58,415 bases of DNA from an uncultured Pseudohongiella sp. (lineage in GTDB: Bacteria > Pseudomonadota > Gammaproteobacteria > Pseudomonadales > Pseudohongiellaceae), in assembly GCA_902597095.1 (NCBI GenBank), contig CACJWK010000015.1, positions 1 through 58,415 on the forward strand, read 5' to 3'. The notes under the pieces were generated by a model that worked only from the letters and a program-made list of their open reading frames with translations, was not told the origin of the DNA and made no database searches. Positions within the stretch are counted from its first letter, which is position 1; each line of letters starts with the position of its first letter. Both the position numbers and the translations under genes were made by a program. Shown here piece by piece: positions 27,912 to 36,060 of this stretch.

Positions 27912-29990
27912 GTGACTGAAGTGGAAAAACCAGCCGGGGCAAACCGATCACTTGATTCCATAGTACCCATCGACTTTACGCCCAATCAGGAAACGACAAG
28001 GCACTTCAGTTACCGGTTCAGGTGGTTTCACGCGGTTGTGCTTGTCTTCTCCGTGCTGTCGTCTGCGGCCGGGTTTTTTGTGCTCACCGCGCGCTCTGTC
28101 TTCATCGAGGTGAATCCGGCTTCTGCCGGAATTGAGATCAGCGGTGGGATCGCTCTGCAGCTCGGGCCCCGCTATCTATTGCGCAGTGGTACCTATCGCT
28201 TGATGCTGAAGAATGAGGGTTACTATGATACAGCGACCCAGCTGATCGTGGGCAGTGAGCAGTCGCAAACCCACCCGTTTGATATGCGTAAATTACCGGG
28301 CCTGGTAAGTATCGATACCGAAAATGTGACCGGTGCGAGGGTGAGAATAGATGGTGTTGATGTTGGATTGACACCCTTATCCGATCTGTCGGTCGAGCCG
28401 GGAGATCATCAGCTCACTATCAGTAGTGATCGCTATCTCGACTATGGGCTTCCGGTTGCCATTGAGGGCCGGTCCGTCCGCCAGCAGTTCAGCGCCAGCC
28501 TCGAGCCGGCATGGGCGACCCTGTCGTTTACGACAGTGCCTTCGGGTGCGGACGTCATCATTGACGGAGCGCTGAGGGGGCAAACTCCTCTGAATGCGGA
28601 AATCATTCAGGGTCTCAAGGAAATCACTCTAAAACTCAGCGGTCATAAAGCCTGGCAGGAAGGGTATGAAATAACAGCCGGAGAAAACATGGTTTTGCCG
28701 ACCATTGCTCTTGAGCCTGCCGATGGTCTGGTATTTATTAGTTCAAATCCAACCGCTGCCAGTGTCACGATAGGCGGCACGTTTCAGGGTCAGACCCCTC
28801 TTGAAGTGGCGCTGGCACCCGCCGAAGATCATCAGATTACTTTTTTCAAAGACGGTTATGAGTCGTCAACGACAACGGTGCGCACTGAGCCCGACCAGGA
28901 GAGCGAGGTGACAGTCAGCCTCAGTCCTGTTCTGGCCAGCGTCAGCATCATCGCAGATCCACCAGACGCCGAGCTCTACGTGAATGGGGAGCTGATGGGG
29001 CTCGCTAACCAGAGGCTCGAGCTCATGGCAGTAAACCAGCAGATCGAGATACGCAAAGAAGGATATGTGCCCTATAACACCGCATTTACCTCAAGACCCG
29101 GCCTCGAGCAGGCAATCAGGGTCACATTAAAATCGCTGGAGCAGGCTCGCCTGGAACAGATCAAGCCGGAAATCTCGACAGTGGCAGGGCAAAGGCTCAA
29201 GCTGTTTTATCCCGGTTCCTTTTCCATGGGAGCGTCCCGACGGGAAGCGGGCCGCCGGCCCAATGAAAATCTTCGCGAAGTCAAACTGGAACGCCCGTTC
29301 TATTTGTCTTATCAAGAAGTCACCAACTCTGAGTTCAGGCGCTATGACAGTGAGCATTCTTCCGGAACCATTCAGGGATTGACTCTGGATAACGAAGCTC
29401 AACCGGCAGTTCAGATCAGCTGGACGCAGGCCGCGTTATACTGCAACTGGTTGAGCGAGCAGGAAGGTTTACCGCTTTTCTACCGGACTGAGGGGGAAGA
29501 AGTGGTTGGTTTCAACCCTGATGCGACCGGTTATCGGCTGCCAACCGAGGCAGAGTGGGCATGGGTTGCTCGGACTGATGGCAGTGGAAATGTTCTGAAA
29601 TACCCGTGGGGTGAGCAGCTTCCGCCACCCGAAAATGCTGGAAACTTTGCGGACATTACGGTCCGGGCCTACCTCGGTGAAGTGATGTTTGATTATGACG
29701 ACGGCTACTTTGCCACTGCGCCGGTAGCGTCTTTTCAGGCCAATCAGTACGGGGTCTTTGATATGGCCGGTAACGTGTCGGAATGGATGCATGACTACTA
29801 CGGCGCAGTTGGTCGCGTTGGTGGCCCGGAAATCGACCCGAAGGGGCCGGTACTCGGTCAGTTTCATACAATCAGGGGCTCCAGCTGGGCGCATGGTGCG
29901 ATCACGGAGATGCGTTTGTCGTTCCGGGACTTTGGGGAAGAACCCAGAGATGATGTCGGATTCCGCATAGCGCGCTATCTGGAGGACTGA
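27912..29990 (+). CDS. Membrane-anchored PEGA-repeat protein with FGE/SUMF1-like domain
   Basis: 692 residues from a GTG at 27912. A cytoplasmic N-terminus of about 38 residues is followed by one transmembrane helix (about 39-60). About five PEGA-like beta domains then run from residue 63 to 406, with the usual 'GxxxGxTPL' turns ('DVGLTPLSDLSVEPGDHQL', 'LRGQTPLNAEI', 'FQGQTPLEVALAPAEDHQI'). A C-terminal formylglycine-generating-enzyme/sulfatase-modifying-factor-like domain spans 422-692 ('FYPGSFSMGASRREAGRRP', 'YRLPTEAEWAWVARTDGSG', 'VFDMAGNVSEWMHDYY'). The end reads 'IRGSSWAHGAITEMRLSFR' and lacks the cysteine pair needed for formylglycine formation, so a binding role is more likely. It overlaps the next gene by 1 base. 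Confidence 0.9.
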   Translation: MTEVEKPAGANRSLDSIVPIDFTPNQETTRHFSYRFRWFHAVVLVFSVLSSAAGFFVLTARSVFIEVNPASAGIEISGGIALQLGPRYLLRSGTYRLMLKNEGYYDTATQLIVGSEQSQTHPFDMRKLPGLVSIDTENVTGARVRIDGVDVGLTPLSDLSVEPGDHQLTISSDRYLDYGLPVAIEGRSVRQQFSASLEPAWATLSFTTVPSGADVIIDGALRGQTPLNAEIIQGLKEITLKLSGHKAWQEGYEITAGENMVLPTIALEPADGLVFISSNPTAASVTIGGTFQGQTPLEVALAPAEDHQITFFKDGYESSTTTVRTEPDQESEVTVSLSPVLASVSIIADPPDAELYVNGELMGLANQRLELMAVNQQIEIRKEGYVPYNTAFTSRPGLEQAIRVTLKSLEQARLEQIKPEISTVAGQRLKLFYPGSFSMGASRREAGRRPNENLREVKLERPFYLSYQEVTNSEFRRYDSEHSSGTIQGLTLDNEAQPAVQISWTQAALYCNWLSEQEGLPLFYRTEGEEVVGFNPDATGYRLPTEAEWAWVARTDGSGNVLKYPWGEQLPPPENAGNFADITVRAYLGEVMFDYDDGYFATAPVASFQANQYGVFDMAGNVSEWMHDYYGAVGRVGGPEIDPKGPVLGQFHTIRGSSWAHGAITEMRLSFRDFGEEPRDDVGFRIARYLED

Positions 29991-30247
29991 TGAAACTTAG
30001 ACAGATCGGAGCTGCAATCATGCTGTTTTGTGCTGTGGCTTCTTTCGCGGCAGAAAGCCCGTTAGAACAGACTGAAGAGGATTCAGACGCGTTGGTCTCA
30101 GATGAGATTGAAAGTGTTGAAGCCAGCGACAGTGCCACAGCGGCCGCAATGACGGAACCCTCCGACGAAGAGGAGTCGCCGGTCCGTTTTGTGCCCACCG
30201 AGCAGATCTCTCAGGATCTCGGCGTGTCTTTCCCGGTAGATATATGA
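29990..30247 (+). CDS. Small acidic exported protein
   Basis: 85 residues. The first 20 form a signal peptide ('GAAIMLFCAVASFA', cleavage near AAES). The mature part of about 65 residues is strongly acidic (many Glu, Asp and Ser) and likely disordered until a short end 'QISQDLGVSFPVDI'. Its ATG overlaps the previous stop (TGATGA), so it is translationally coupled to the PEGA gene. It is 44 bases from the channel gene. It has no recognisable family, but its place in the middle of the operon suggests a role as a small periplasmic partner. Confidence 0.75.
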   Translation: MKLRQIGAAIMLFCAVASFAAESPLEQTEEDSDALVSDEIESVEASDSATAAAMTEPSDEEESPVRFVPTEQISQDLGVSFPVDI

Positions 30248-30291
30248 TCGCCAGCTTGCGGGCTGTCGAGCAAACACAAAAGGACTAAGCC

Positions 30292-31104
30292 ATGAAACAA
30301 GGCTCACTCTACGAAACGTTTATTCAGCTAGCGGCACTGGTCTTTGTCTTTATTGTTGTTCAGGCGACCTATACCACCGTCATTCGCCCTGTAGCTGCTG
30401 ATATTCAGGCCTATCAGGCAGAGCAGCAGCAGGTGAATGAGGACTTTGTTCCCGAGCGTTCTGTGTTTGTCATTCTGAAAGATTTCGAGCAGCAGGCCTG
30501 TATCACGCTTATGCTGTGGGCCGTGTTCATCATTGGCATGAAAACGCAGCAGACTGTCCGACAGCGCAATCTGCTTGAGCGCACCCTGGTTCAGGTGAAA
30601 GAAGGCATGAGCGTTTTGCCGGAGGACTCGCGAAACTATGCCAGACCGGTTCAGGCGCTGCCGGAACATGAGCGGGAGTATCTGTTACCGCGCGCTCTGC
30701 TGGCTGGCCTGCACCGATTCCAGAGCACCCGCAGCATTCAGGATGTTTCTCTGACGGTAAAAGATGTCTGTGAAACTGAGGCGGACCGCATGGAAACCGA
30801 ATTAACCATCGTGCGCTATATTGCCTGGGCTATTCCTTCCATTGGGTTCCTTGGCACTGTGCGCGGAATCGGTACAGCACTGGGCCAGGCCTATCAGGCC
30901 GTCAGTGGCGATATTGTTGGCGTTACCGTGAGCCTCGGGGTCGCTTTCAACTCAACTTTCGTGGCCCTGGTTGTGAGTATTTTCCTCATGTTTTTGCTGC
31001 ATCAGCTGCAGCTGATGCAAGATCGTCTGGTACTTGATACTCAGAATTACTGTGATGAGCGGCTGGTCCGGCACCTTCAAGTGCCAGATGCCACTGCCCT
31101 GTAA
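30292..31104 (+). CDS. MotA/TolQ/ExbB-family proton channel subunit
   Basis: 270 residues with four predicted transmembrane helices (about 9-31, 66-83, 172-197, 208-236) and a cytoplasmic loop between the second and third. The family signature is in the last pair: 'WAIPSIGFLGTVRGIGTAL' followed by 'VSLGVAFNSTFVALVVSIFL', with the Thr/Ser-containing final helix that lines the ion path in ExbB and TolQ. Such proteins form pentamers and work with ExbD, TolR or MotB, which carry a membrane Asp. No separate ExbD gene is present; the two VWA proteins downstream carry a similar helix. A ribosome-binding site AAAGGA precedes the ATG. Confidence 0.9.
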   Translation: MKQGSLYETFIQLAALVFVFIVVQATYTTVIRPVAADIQAYQAEQQQVNEDFVPERSVFVILKDFEQQACITLMLWAVFIIGMKTQQTVRQRNLLERTLVQVKEGMSVLPEDSRNYARPVQALPEHEREYLLPRALLAGLHRFQSTRSIQDVSLTVKDVCETEADRMETELTIVRYIAWAIPSIGFLGTVRGIGTALGQAYQAVSGDIVGVTVSLGVAFNSTFVALVVSIFLMFLLHQLQLMQDRLVLDTQNYCDERLVRHLQVPDATAL

Positions 31105-31143
31105 GCGGTCGGATACGCATCGTTCAGGAGCGATAGGTGAACC

Positions 31144-32481
31144 GTGAGCCTTAAAGTTATCGAATTCAATGATCACGGCATTTGTGTGAGTGACGAAACC
31201 GGTATCCTCCTGCACAGTCCCGGTTTTGCCCTGGCAGATGGGGCTGAGGTGCTGTTCGGTGAGGCCGCCGAACAACAGGCACGCCTGAGGCCGACCGAAA
31301 GCTATAACCGGTACTGGCAAGAGCTCAGTCTCGATCCGATTTCCCATGGCAACAGTTTCCGGCACTACGCGGACATCGCCTATGCGCATCTGCTGCATCT
31401 TGCTGAGGTCTGTGCGATTCAGGACGAAGCCATTTTCGCGGTACCGGGTAGTTTCACGCATCAGCAGCTAGCAATATTGCTGGGGCTAGCCAAGCAAACG
31501 CCGTTCACCGTTATTGGTGTCGTGGATTCGGCGGCGGCGGCTGCCGCGACGCAGGCAAAGTCTGCGCAGGTGATTTATCTCGACCTGCAGCTGCATCAGG
31601 CTCTGGTGTCCAGCCTAGAGCTGGAAGCGGGCGTATTGCAGACGAAGGCCACCGTTCAGGTTCCGGGAGTCGGTAGTCAGAGCTTTATGAATCTAATGAT
31701 GCAAATGGCGACAAACCTGTTTATCCAACAATGCCGTTTTAATCCTCAGCATAACGCTGAGAGTGAGCAGCAACTCTATAACACGCTTCCTCACTGGCTG
31801 GGTGCCAGCGACGACGGTAATCTGATTTTGGAGCTCGCGACGGGAGAAACCAGTCATACTGCCAAGATGCCTCTTGAAGCGCTGGTGAGCAACCTGAGAT
31901 CCCAGTATGCGAAAATCAGCGATCAGGTTCTCGCCATGCAAAGCAATCAGGACTGTCAGCTGATGATAAGCCCTGCCATCGCTTCTCTGCCGGGTTTTGC
32001 TGCTTCCTTGCCCAGCCCGGTTAGGCCGGTCATCCTGGAGCGGGAGGCCCTCACGGGTAACGTCCTGCAATTTGTCAATCTGATCGCCGGCACCGGAGAG
32101 AGTATCCAGCTGGTAAACAGTCTGCCGGTTTTCGAAGCCCCTTCTCGTCCGAGTCCTCCGGCGCTTGATCAGGGTGCTCCCTCACATATCCTGTTCCGGC
32201 ATCATGCCCTGCCCGTTGAAGATCTTCCGATAGAGAACAGACCGAACCCGGACCGCGAATCTGATTCGGCACCGGCCCTGGTGTTGTCAATACAGGGCAT
32301 GCCGGCACTAATGGGGCATATTTGTCTGCGCGATGGTGAAGTGCGCCTGAAAGCCGAAGCCGCTGGCATTAAGATTAATGGCAGCCCTGCTGCGGCTGAG
32401 AATCGTCTTCAGCTCGGCGATGAGATTCAATTTGAGGGTTGTGATGACCGCGCGAGCTTGATACGGGTAAGCCATGGCTAG
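31144..32481 (+). CDS. Degenerate Hsp70/actin-fold protein with FHA-like C-terminus
   Basis: 445 residues from a GTG at 31144. No signal peptide or transmembrane helix is apparent, so it is probably cytoplasmic. The first 330 residues follow Hsp70 order: a segment like the substrate-loop region ('PGFALADGAEVLFGEAAEQQ'), 'AIFAVPGSFTHQQLAILL', 'GVVDSAAAAAATQ', 'VIYLDLQLHQALVSSLEL', and a final 'SPAIASLPGFAASL'. The two phosphate loops (DLGTT and DLGGGT in Hsp70) are replaced ('EFNDHGICVS', 'DLQLHQAL'), so ATP hydrolysis is doubtful. The last 70 residues resemble an FHA beta sandwich ('GHICLRDGEVRLKAEAAGIK', 'LQLGDEIQF') without the usual phosphothreonine-binding residues. It overlaps the first VWA gene by 8 bases. 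Confidence 0.75.
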   Translation: MSLKVIEFNDHGICVSDETGILLHSPGFALADGAEVLFGEAAEQQARLRPTESYNRYWQELSLDPISHGNSFRHYADIAYAHLLHLAEVCAIQDEAIFAVPGSFTHQQLAILLGLAKQTPFTVIGVVDSAAAAAATQAKSAQVIYLDLQLHQALVSSLELEAGVLQTKATVQVPGVGSQSFMNLMMQMATNLFIQQCRFNPQHNAESEQQLYNTLPHWLGASDDGNLILELATGETSHTAKMPLEALVSNLRSQYAKISDQVLAMQSNQDCQLMISPAIASLPGFAASLPSPVRPVILEREALTGNVLQFVNLIAGTGESIQLVNSLPVFEAPSRPSPPALDQGAPSHILFRHHALPVEDLPIENRPNPDRESDSAPALVLSIQGMPALMGHICLRDGEVRLKAEAAGIKINGSPAAAENRLQLGDEIQFEGCDDRASLIRVSHG

Positions 32482-33580
32482 CGTGAATACAAAAACAAAA
32501 CGCCGGGAGCTGAACCCGATCAGCCTTTCGTTTCTTGATGTCATGTTCTGCGGGTTTGGTGCAGTGATTCTGATCTTTCTGATTCTAGACTACGCCAGTA
32601 CAGTCACTGTTGAAGAAACCGATGGCGAGCTCATGGCGGAAATCAATCTTCTGGAAGAAGAAATCAGGGAGGGCCAGCTTGGTCTGGTGCGGGTCCGCAA
32701 TACTCTGTCCGACGTGGACTATGAAGTGGTGGAGGCAGAAGGGCTGGCTCGGGAGATACAGCAACAGATCGATACATTTCTGCAGGAACTGGCGGCGCTT
32801 GAGAACTCCAGCGTGGCGACCGAGGAGGATATTGCCCAGCTTCGGGCAGACGTTCAGGCTCTGGAAGAGGAGCTGTTGCGGCTACAAGCCAGTGCGCTGG
32901 ATCAGGAAGGTTCAAGCGTCAGGCAGTTTATCGGCGATGGGCAGCGACAATACCTGTCCGGTATGTTTCTTGGCGGGCAGCGCATCCTGGTGCTAATGGA
33001 CAGCTCGGCAAGCATGTTGGATGACACGCTGGTCAACATCATCCGCACCCGCAATATGGATGATGATCGCAAGCGCAATGCCCCTAAATGGCAGAGGGTC
33101 GTCAAAACGGTGGACTGGATCTCGACCCAACTGCCGGTCACCAGTCGCTATCAGGTGTGGCACTTCAATCAGGAACACAGCAGTGTGCTTGAGGGCACGA
33201 CCGAAACCTGGCTCGAAGTCGCTGACCGCGATCAGCTGAATCAGGTCATCGCCGGCTCCGAACAGGTGGTGCCACAAAACGGAACCAATCTGCAGCAGGT
33301 GTTTCGGGCGGCCTCGAACATGAACCCGATGCCGGACAATATATTCCTGATTACTGATGGGCTGCCTACGCTCGGAGTTCGGGAGAGTCGCGATAACCTG
33401 ATTACCCCGAATCGGCGGATGGAATTATTTGAGGAAGCGGTTGAAGAGCTACCCTCAGGCATTCCGGTGAATATAATATTGATGCCGCTGGAAGGTGACC
33501 CCAGCGCTGCAGCAGCATACTGGCAACTGGCCCAGTTTTCCCAGGGCTCATTTTTGACGCCTTCAGATGACTGGCCCTGA
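32474..33580 (+). CDS. VWA protein 1 with ExbD-like N-terminal helix
   Basis: 368 residues. A single N-terminal transmembrane helix (about 19-39) begins 'SFLDVMFCGFGAVILIFLI', whose FLDV aligns with the FIDV of ExbD/TolR, placing Asp-22 where those proteins carry their proton-binding Asp. A coiled coil (about 48-140) leads to a C-terminal von Willebrand A domain (about 168-365). That domain has a complete metal site: DSSAS at 176-180, a Thr in 'NGTNLQQVF' and an Asp in 'FLITDGLPT'. The topology suggests a cytoplasmic N-terminus and a periplasmic VWA head. It overlaps the Hsp70-like gene and is 24 bases from the second VWA gene, consistent with one operon. Confidence 0.88.
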   Translation: MASVNTKTKRRELNPISLSFLDVMFCGFGAVILIFLILDYASTVTVEETDGELMAEINLLEEEIREGQLGLVRVRNTLSDVDYEVVEAEGLAREIQQQIDTFLQELAALENSSVATEEDIAQLRADVQALEEELLRLQASALDQEGSSVRQFIGDGQRQYLSGMFLGGQRILVLMDSSASMLDDTLVNIIRTRNMDDDRKRNAPKWQRVVKTVDWISTQLPVTSRYQVWHFNQEHSSVLEGTTETWLEVADRDQLNQVIAGSEQVVPQNGTNLQQVFRAASNMNPMPDNIFLITDGLPTLGVRESRDNLITPNRRMELFEEAVEELPSGIPVNIILMPLEGDPSAAAAYWQLAQFSQGSFLTPSDDWP

Positions 33581-33604
33581 AGGAACCTCAGCAGGCAAAG
33601 CCTC

Positions 33605-34615
33605 ATGGCAAGACGCAAACGCGCAGAGACAGACTCCTTTACCGTATCCTTTCTGGATGTGGCGTCCTGTGGCTTCGGTGCAATGATCATTTTACTGATG
33701 ATCGTGAAGCCTGCCGACCCTGCCATGATCGAGGTTTCAGAAGTGCCGCAAGAGGCGTCAGTGACAGAGCTTCAGGAACAGCTGTTCGAGATTCGGGGGG
33801 AAACCCGAATCCTGAACCGTGACCTGAACGCTAAACATGAACAGCTTTCGGCGCTTACGGATCGGATCGCCAGATTGCGGCGAGATCTGAGCGACATTGA
33901 GGGACGCTATCAGGCTTCTCAACAGCTGTCCGATGAAACCACTGATGAAATCGGCAAGCTGGCCGTTGCGCGGCAAACCCTGACTGAAGAGATGCAGCGC
34001 CTGCTGGCTAACGTGGCGTCTCCGGAAAACAATGCGATTGGCGGCGTGCCGGTAGACAGTGAGTACATCATTTTTCTGATCGATACCTCAGGCAGCATGT
34101 ACAACACTCCGGGCAATTGGAACACGATGCTTGAAGTTATTGACAACACACTGGATGTTTACCCTGAGGTGAAGGGCATACAGGTGATGAATGATATGGG
34201 TGACTATATGTTCAACACCTATCGCGGCGAATGGATCCCGGACACGCCGGGGCGCAGGCAACAAATTATCCAGACTCTGAGAACCTGGCAGCCTTACAGT
34301 AACAGTAGCCCTGTAGAAGGAGTGACAAGGGCTATCAACACCTTTTATTCACCAGACAAGAAAATTAGTCTCTATGTGCTTGGCGATGACTTTCAGCCTG
34401 GCGGATCCATTCAGGATGTCCTGCAGACCATAGATCGGATTAACGCTGAGGATGAACAAGGAAATCGTCGCGTGCGAATTCATGGTATCGGTTTTCCCAC
34501 AATCTTCGCCGGCCCCCGTCGATTCCAGCAAAGCGTTTATCGCTACGCCACACTCATGCGGGAGATCACGTCGCGAAATGGTGGTACATTTGTCGGACTA
34601 AACGACTTTCAATAG
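33605..34615 (+). CDS. VWA protein 2 with ExbD-like N-terminal helix
   Basis: 336 residues, a paralogue in plan of the preceding gene. The transmembrane helix begins 'SFLDVASCGFGAMIILLMIV', with Asp-18 in the ExbD-like FLDV position. It is followed by a coiled coil (about 50-135) and a VWA domain (about 152-330) with 'IIFLIDTSGSMYNT' (DTSGS at 160-164) and 'LYVLGDDFQPGG'. The usual MIDAS Thr is not obvious in 'NSSPVEGVTRAI', so metal binding may be altered. The domain ends 'SRNGGTFVGLNDF'. The two VWA proteins share the S-F-L-D-V-x-x-C-G-F-G-A block, suggesting that both contact the same channel. Confidence 0.88.
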   Translation: MARRKRAETDSFTVSFLDVASCGFGAMIILLMIVKPADPAMIEVSEVPQEASVTELQEQLFEIRGETRILNRDLNAKHEQLSALTDRIARLRRDLSDIEGRYQASQQLSDETTDEIGKLAVARQTLTEEMQRLLANVASPENNAIGGVPVDSEYIIFLIDTSGSMYNTPGNWNTMLEVIDNTLDVYPEVKGIQVMNDMGDYMFNTYRGEWIPDTPGRRQQIIQTLRTWQPYSNSSPVEGVTRAINTFYSPDKKISLYVLGDDFQPGGSIQDVLQTIDRINAEDEQGNRRVRIHGIGFPTIFAGPRRFQQSVYRYATLMREITSRNGGTFVGLNDFQ

Positions 34616-34708
34616 GTTTTGCTGATGGAATCCTGATCAGCGCAATGGTCGTATATCCAGGTAAGTCACGGTTTTTTTGACACGTAATTACTAATGGGCC
34701 AGGTCGGT

Positions 34709-35320
34709 ATGTCTTCTCGTAAATCTCTGATTCGACTCGCAGCGCTGCTGGGGCTGACATTCTTGGTCGGTTGTGGTGTCAGTACTGTCACCATCGAGGG
34801 GAATTTTCCGACGCCCAATATCAGCAAGCTGCCTTTGAATGTTGCGGTCTACTACGATCAGTCGCTTCGGGACTTCGCTTATATGGAGTACTCGGAAACA
34901 GGAGCCGAGGAATTCAATGTCCAGAGTGGGCAGTCTCATATTGCGTTGTTCAATGCCGTCCTGCCAGCTATGTTTGATGGTGTCGTGGTGATAGACAGTC
35001 TCGATGATGCGGTGGCAGCGGAAGTTGACGCTGTCTTTACCCCGCTTATCGAAGAGTTCCAGCTTGCTTTGCCCATGAAAACCAAGCTCGACGTCTATGA
35101 GGTATGGATCAAGTACAATATGCGCCTCGCTACGGCCGAGGGCGACTACATCGCTGACTGGGTTCTGACTTCCTACGGCAAGACTCCGACAGAAACCTTC
35201 CGTTCTACGGAGGCGGCCATCAACGATGCTGCTGTCGTGGCACTCCGCGATCTTGCTTCAAGCTTTTCCCTGAGCTTCGCGCAAGTCCCGGAAGTGCGTG
35301 ACTGGTTGGCACAGCTATGA
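34709..35320 (+). CDS. Lipoprotein of unknown function
   Basis: 203 residues from the ATG at 34709, preferred because AGGTCGG precedes it; an ATG at 34694 would add five residues. A lipoprotein signal ends in LVGC near residue 22. The mature part is a compact alpha/beta domain ('LPLNVAVYYDQSLRDFAYME', 'AVFTPLIEEFQLALPM', 'TAEGDYIADWVLTSYGKT') ending in a helix. I do not recognise the family. It lies 93 bases after the second VWA gene on the same strand, followed by another lipoprotein and an M48 peptidase, so it may form the distal part of the same transcription unit. Confidence 0.75.
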   Translation: MSSRKSLIRLAALLGLTFLVGCGVSTVTIEGNFPTPNISKLPLNVAVYYDQSLRDFAYMEYSETGAEEFNVQSGQSHIALFNAVLPAMFDGVVVIDSLDDAVAAEVDAVFTPLIEEFQLALPMKTKLDVYEVWIKYNMRLATAEGDYIADWVLTSYGKTPTETFRSTEAAINDAAVVALRDLASSFSLSFAQVPEVRDWLAQL

Positions 35321-35330
35321 GCAATTGATC

Positions 35331-35335
35331 AGGAG
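35331..35335 (+). promoter_or_regulatory. Ribosome-binding site that fixes a TTG start
   Basis: AGGAG at 35331-35335 stands 7 bases before the TTG at 35343. This is the best start context for the following lipoprotein and argues against a GTG at 35298, which would overlap the previous gene by 23 bases. Confidence 0.6.
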
Positions 35336-35342
35336 CCGGAGC

Positions 35343-36023
35343 TTGTTCGAATTCATTAATCAATGTCATGTCAGATCCGTGCGCGGCGTCCTGCTCGCCG
35401 CGCTTGCCGTACTCGCTAGCTGCACCAGCACGACCGTCGATGAATTCCGACAAGGGGAAACCGGTATCGCGAGCGATGAGGCGGTTGTCATTCTCGGCCG
35501 GCGACAGGCCAGTGACTATGAAACTCGCAGCGAATTCGTTCAGTGCGTTGGCGACCGGATGGCGCGGGGCGAGGGCGCAATCAATGTTGTGCCCGAGCAA
35601 GAGTTTGTTGACGCGATGTTTCCCTGGTTTGAACCGCGCACCGCGCCGCTGAGAACGCGGGACCTCGAACAACTCATGGCCGAAAACGTCGTGGCGGAAA
35701 AAATGAGTGAATTTGGCATCCGCTACATCGTCTGGCTTGATGGCTCCACCGAGACGACCGACAGACAGGGTTCTATCTCTTGCACAATTGGACCGGGCGG
35801 AGGTGGTTGCTTCGGGTTCGGCACGTGGGAAGACGATGCCAACTTCGACGCCCGAGTTTGGGATGTCGGCTCTTTGACCAGTGTAGGAACAATCAACACC
35901 GATGCAACAGGCCAGTCCTACTTACCGGCACTGGTCGTTCCCATCCCCCTGATCGCTCGTGTGGAGGCGAACGCCTGCAGCCGACTGGCAACTCAGCTTA
36001 AAGACTTCGTTAACGGCAGCTAG
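35343..36023 (+). CDS. Lipoprotein of unknown function
   Basis: 226 residues from the TTG at 35343. The signal sequence has the lipobox VLASC near residue 26. The mature domain contains 'VVILGRRQASDYETRSEFVQ', 'INVVPEQEFVDAMFPWFEPR' and 'FGIRYIVWLDGSTETTDRQG'. Its plan is like periplasmic domains that find small-molecule or partner sites with an N-terminal Rossmann-like half and a beta-rich C-terminal half. A Cys-Gly-rich loop 'CTIGPGGGGCFGFG' is notable. No assigned function. It precedes the M48 peptidase by 37 bases. Confidence 0.75.
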   Translation: MFEFINQCHVRSVRGVLLAALAVLASCTSTTVDEFRQGETGIASDEAVVILGRRQASDYETRSEFVQCVGDRMARGEGAINVVPEQEFVDAMFPWFEPRTAPLRTRDLEQLMAENVVAEKMSEFGIRYIVWLDGSTETTDRQGSISCTIGPGGGGCFGFGTWEDDANFDARVWDVGSLTSVGTINTDATGQSYLPALVVPIPLIARVEANACSRLATQLKDFVNGS

Positions 36024-36060
36024 ACGTCTACTGGCGGTCAGCAAGGAAACAGGAGTCCAT

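Noticed and set aside
30292..34615. Zorya-type or classical Tol/Ton/Mot system
   Set aside because: The channel gene is of the MotA/TolQ/ExbB family, but no OmpA-like MotB, TolR, ExbD, ZorC, ZorD or ZorE gene is present; the partners are VWA proteins.
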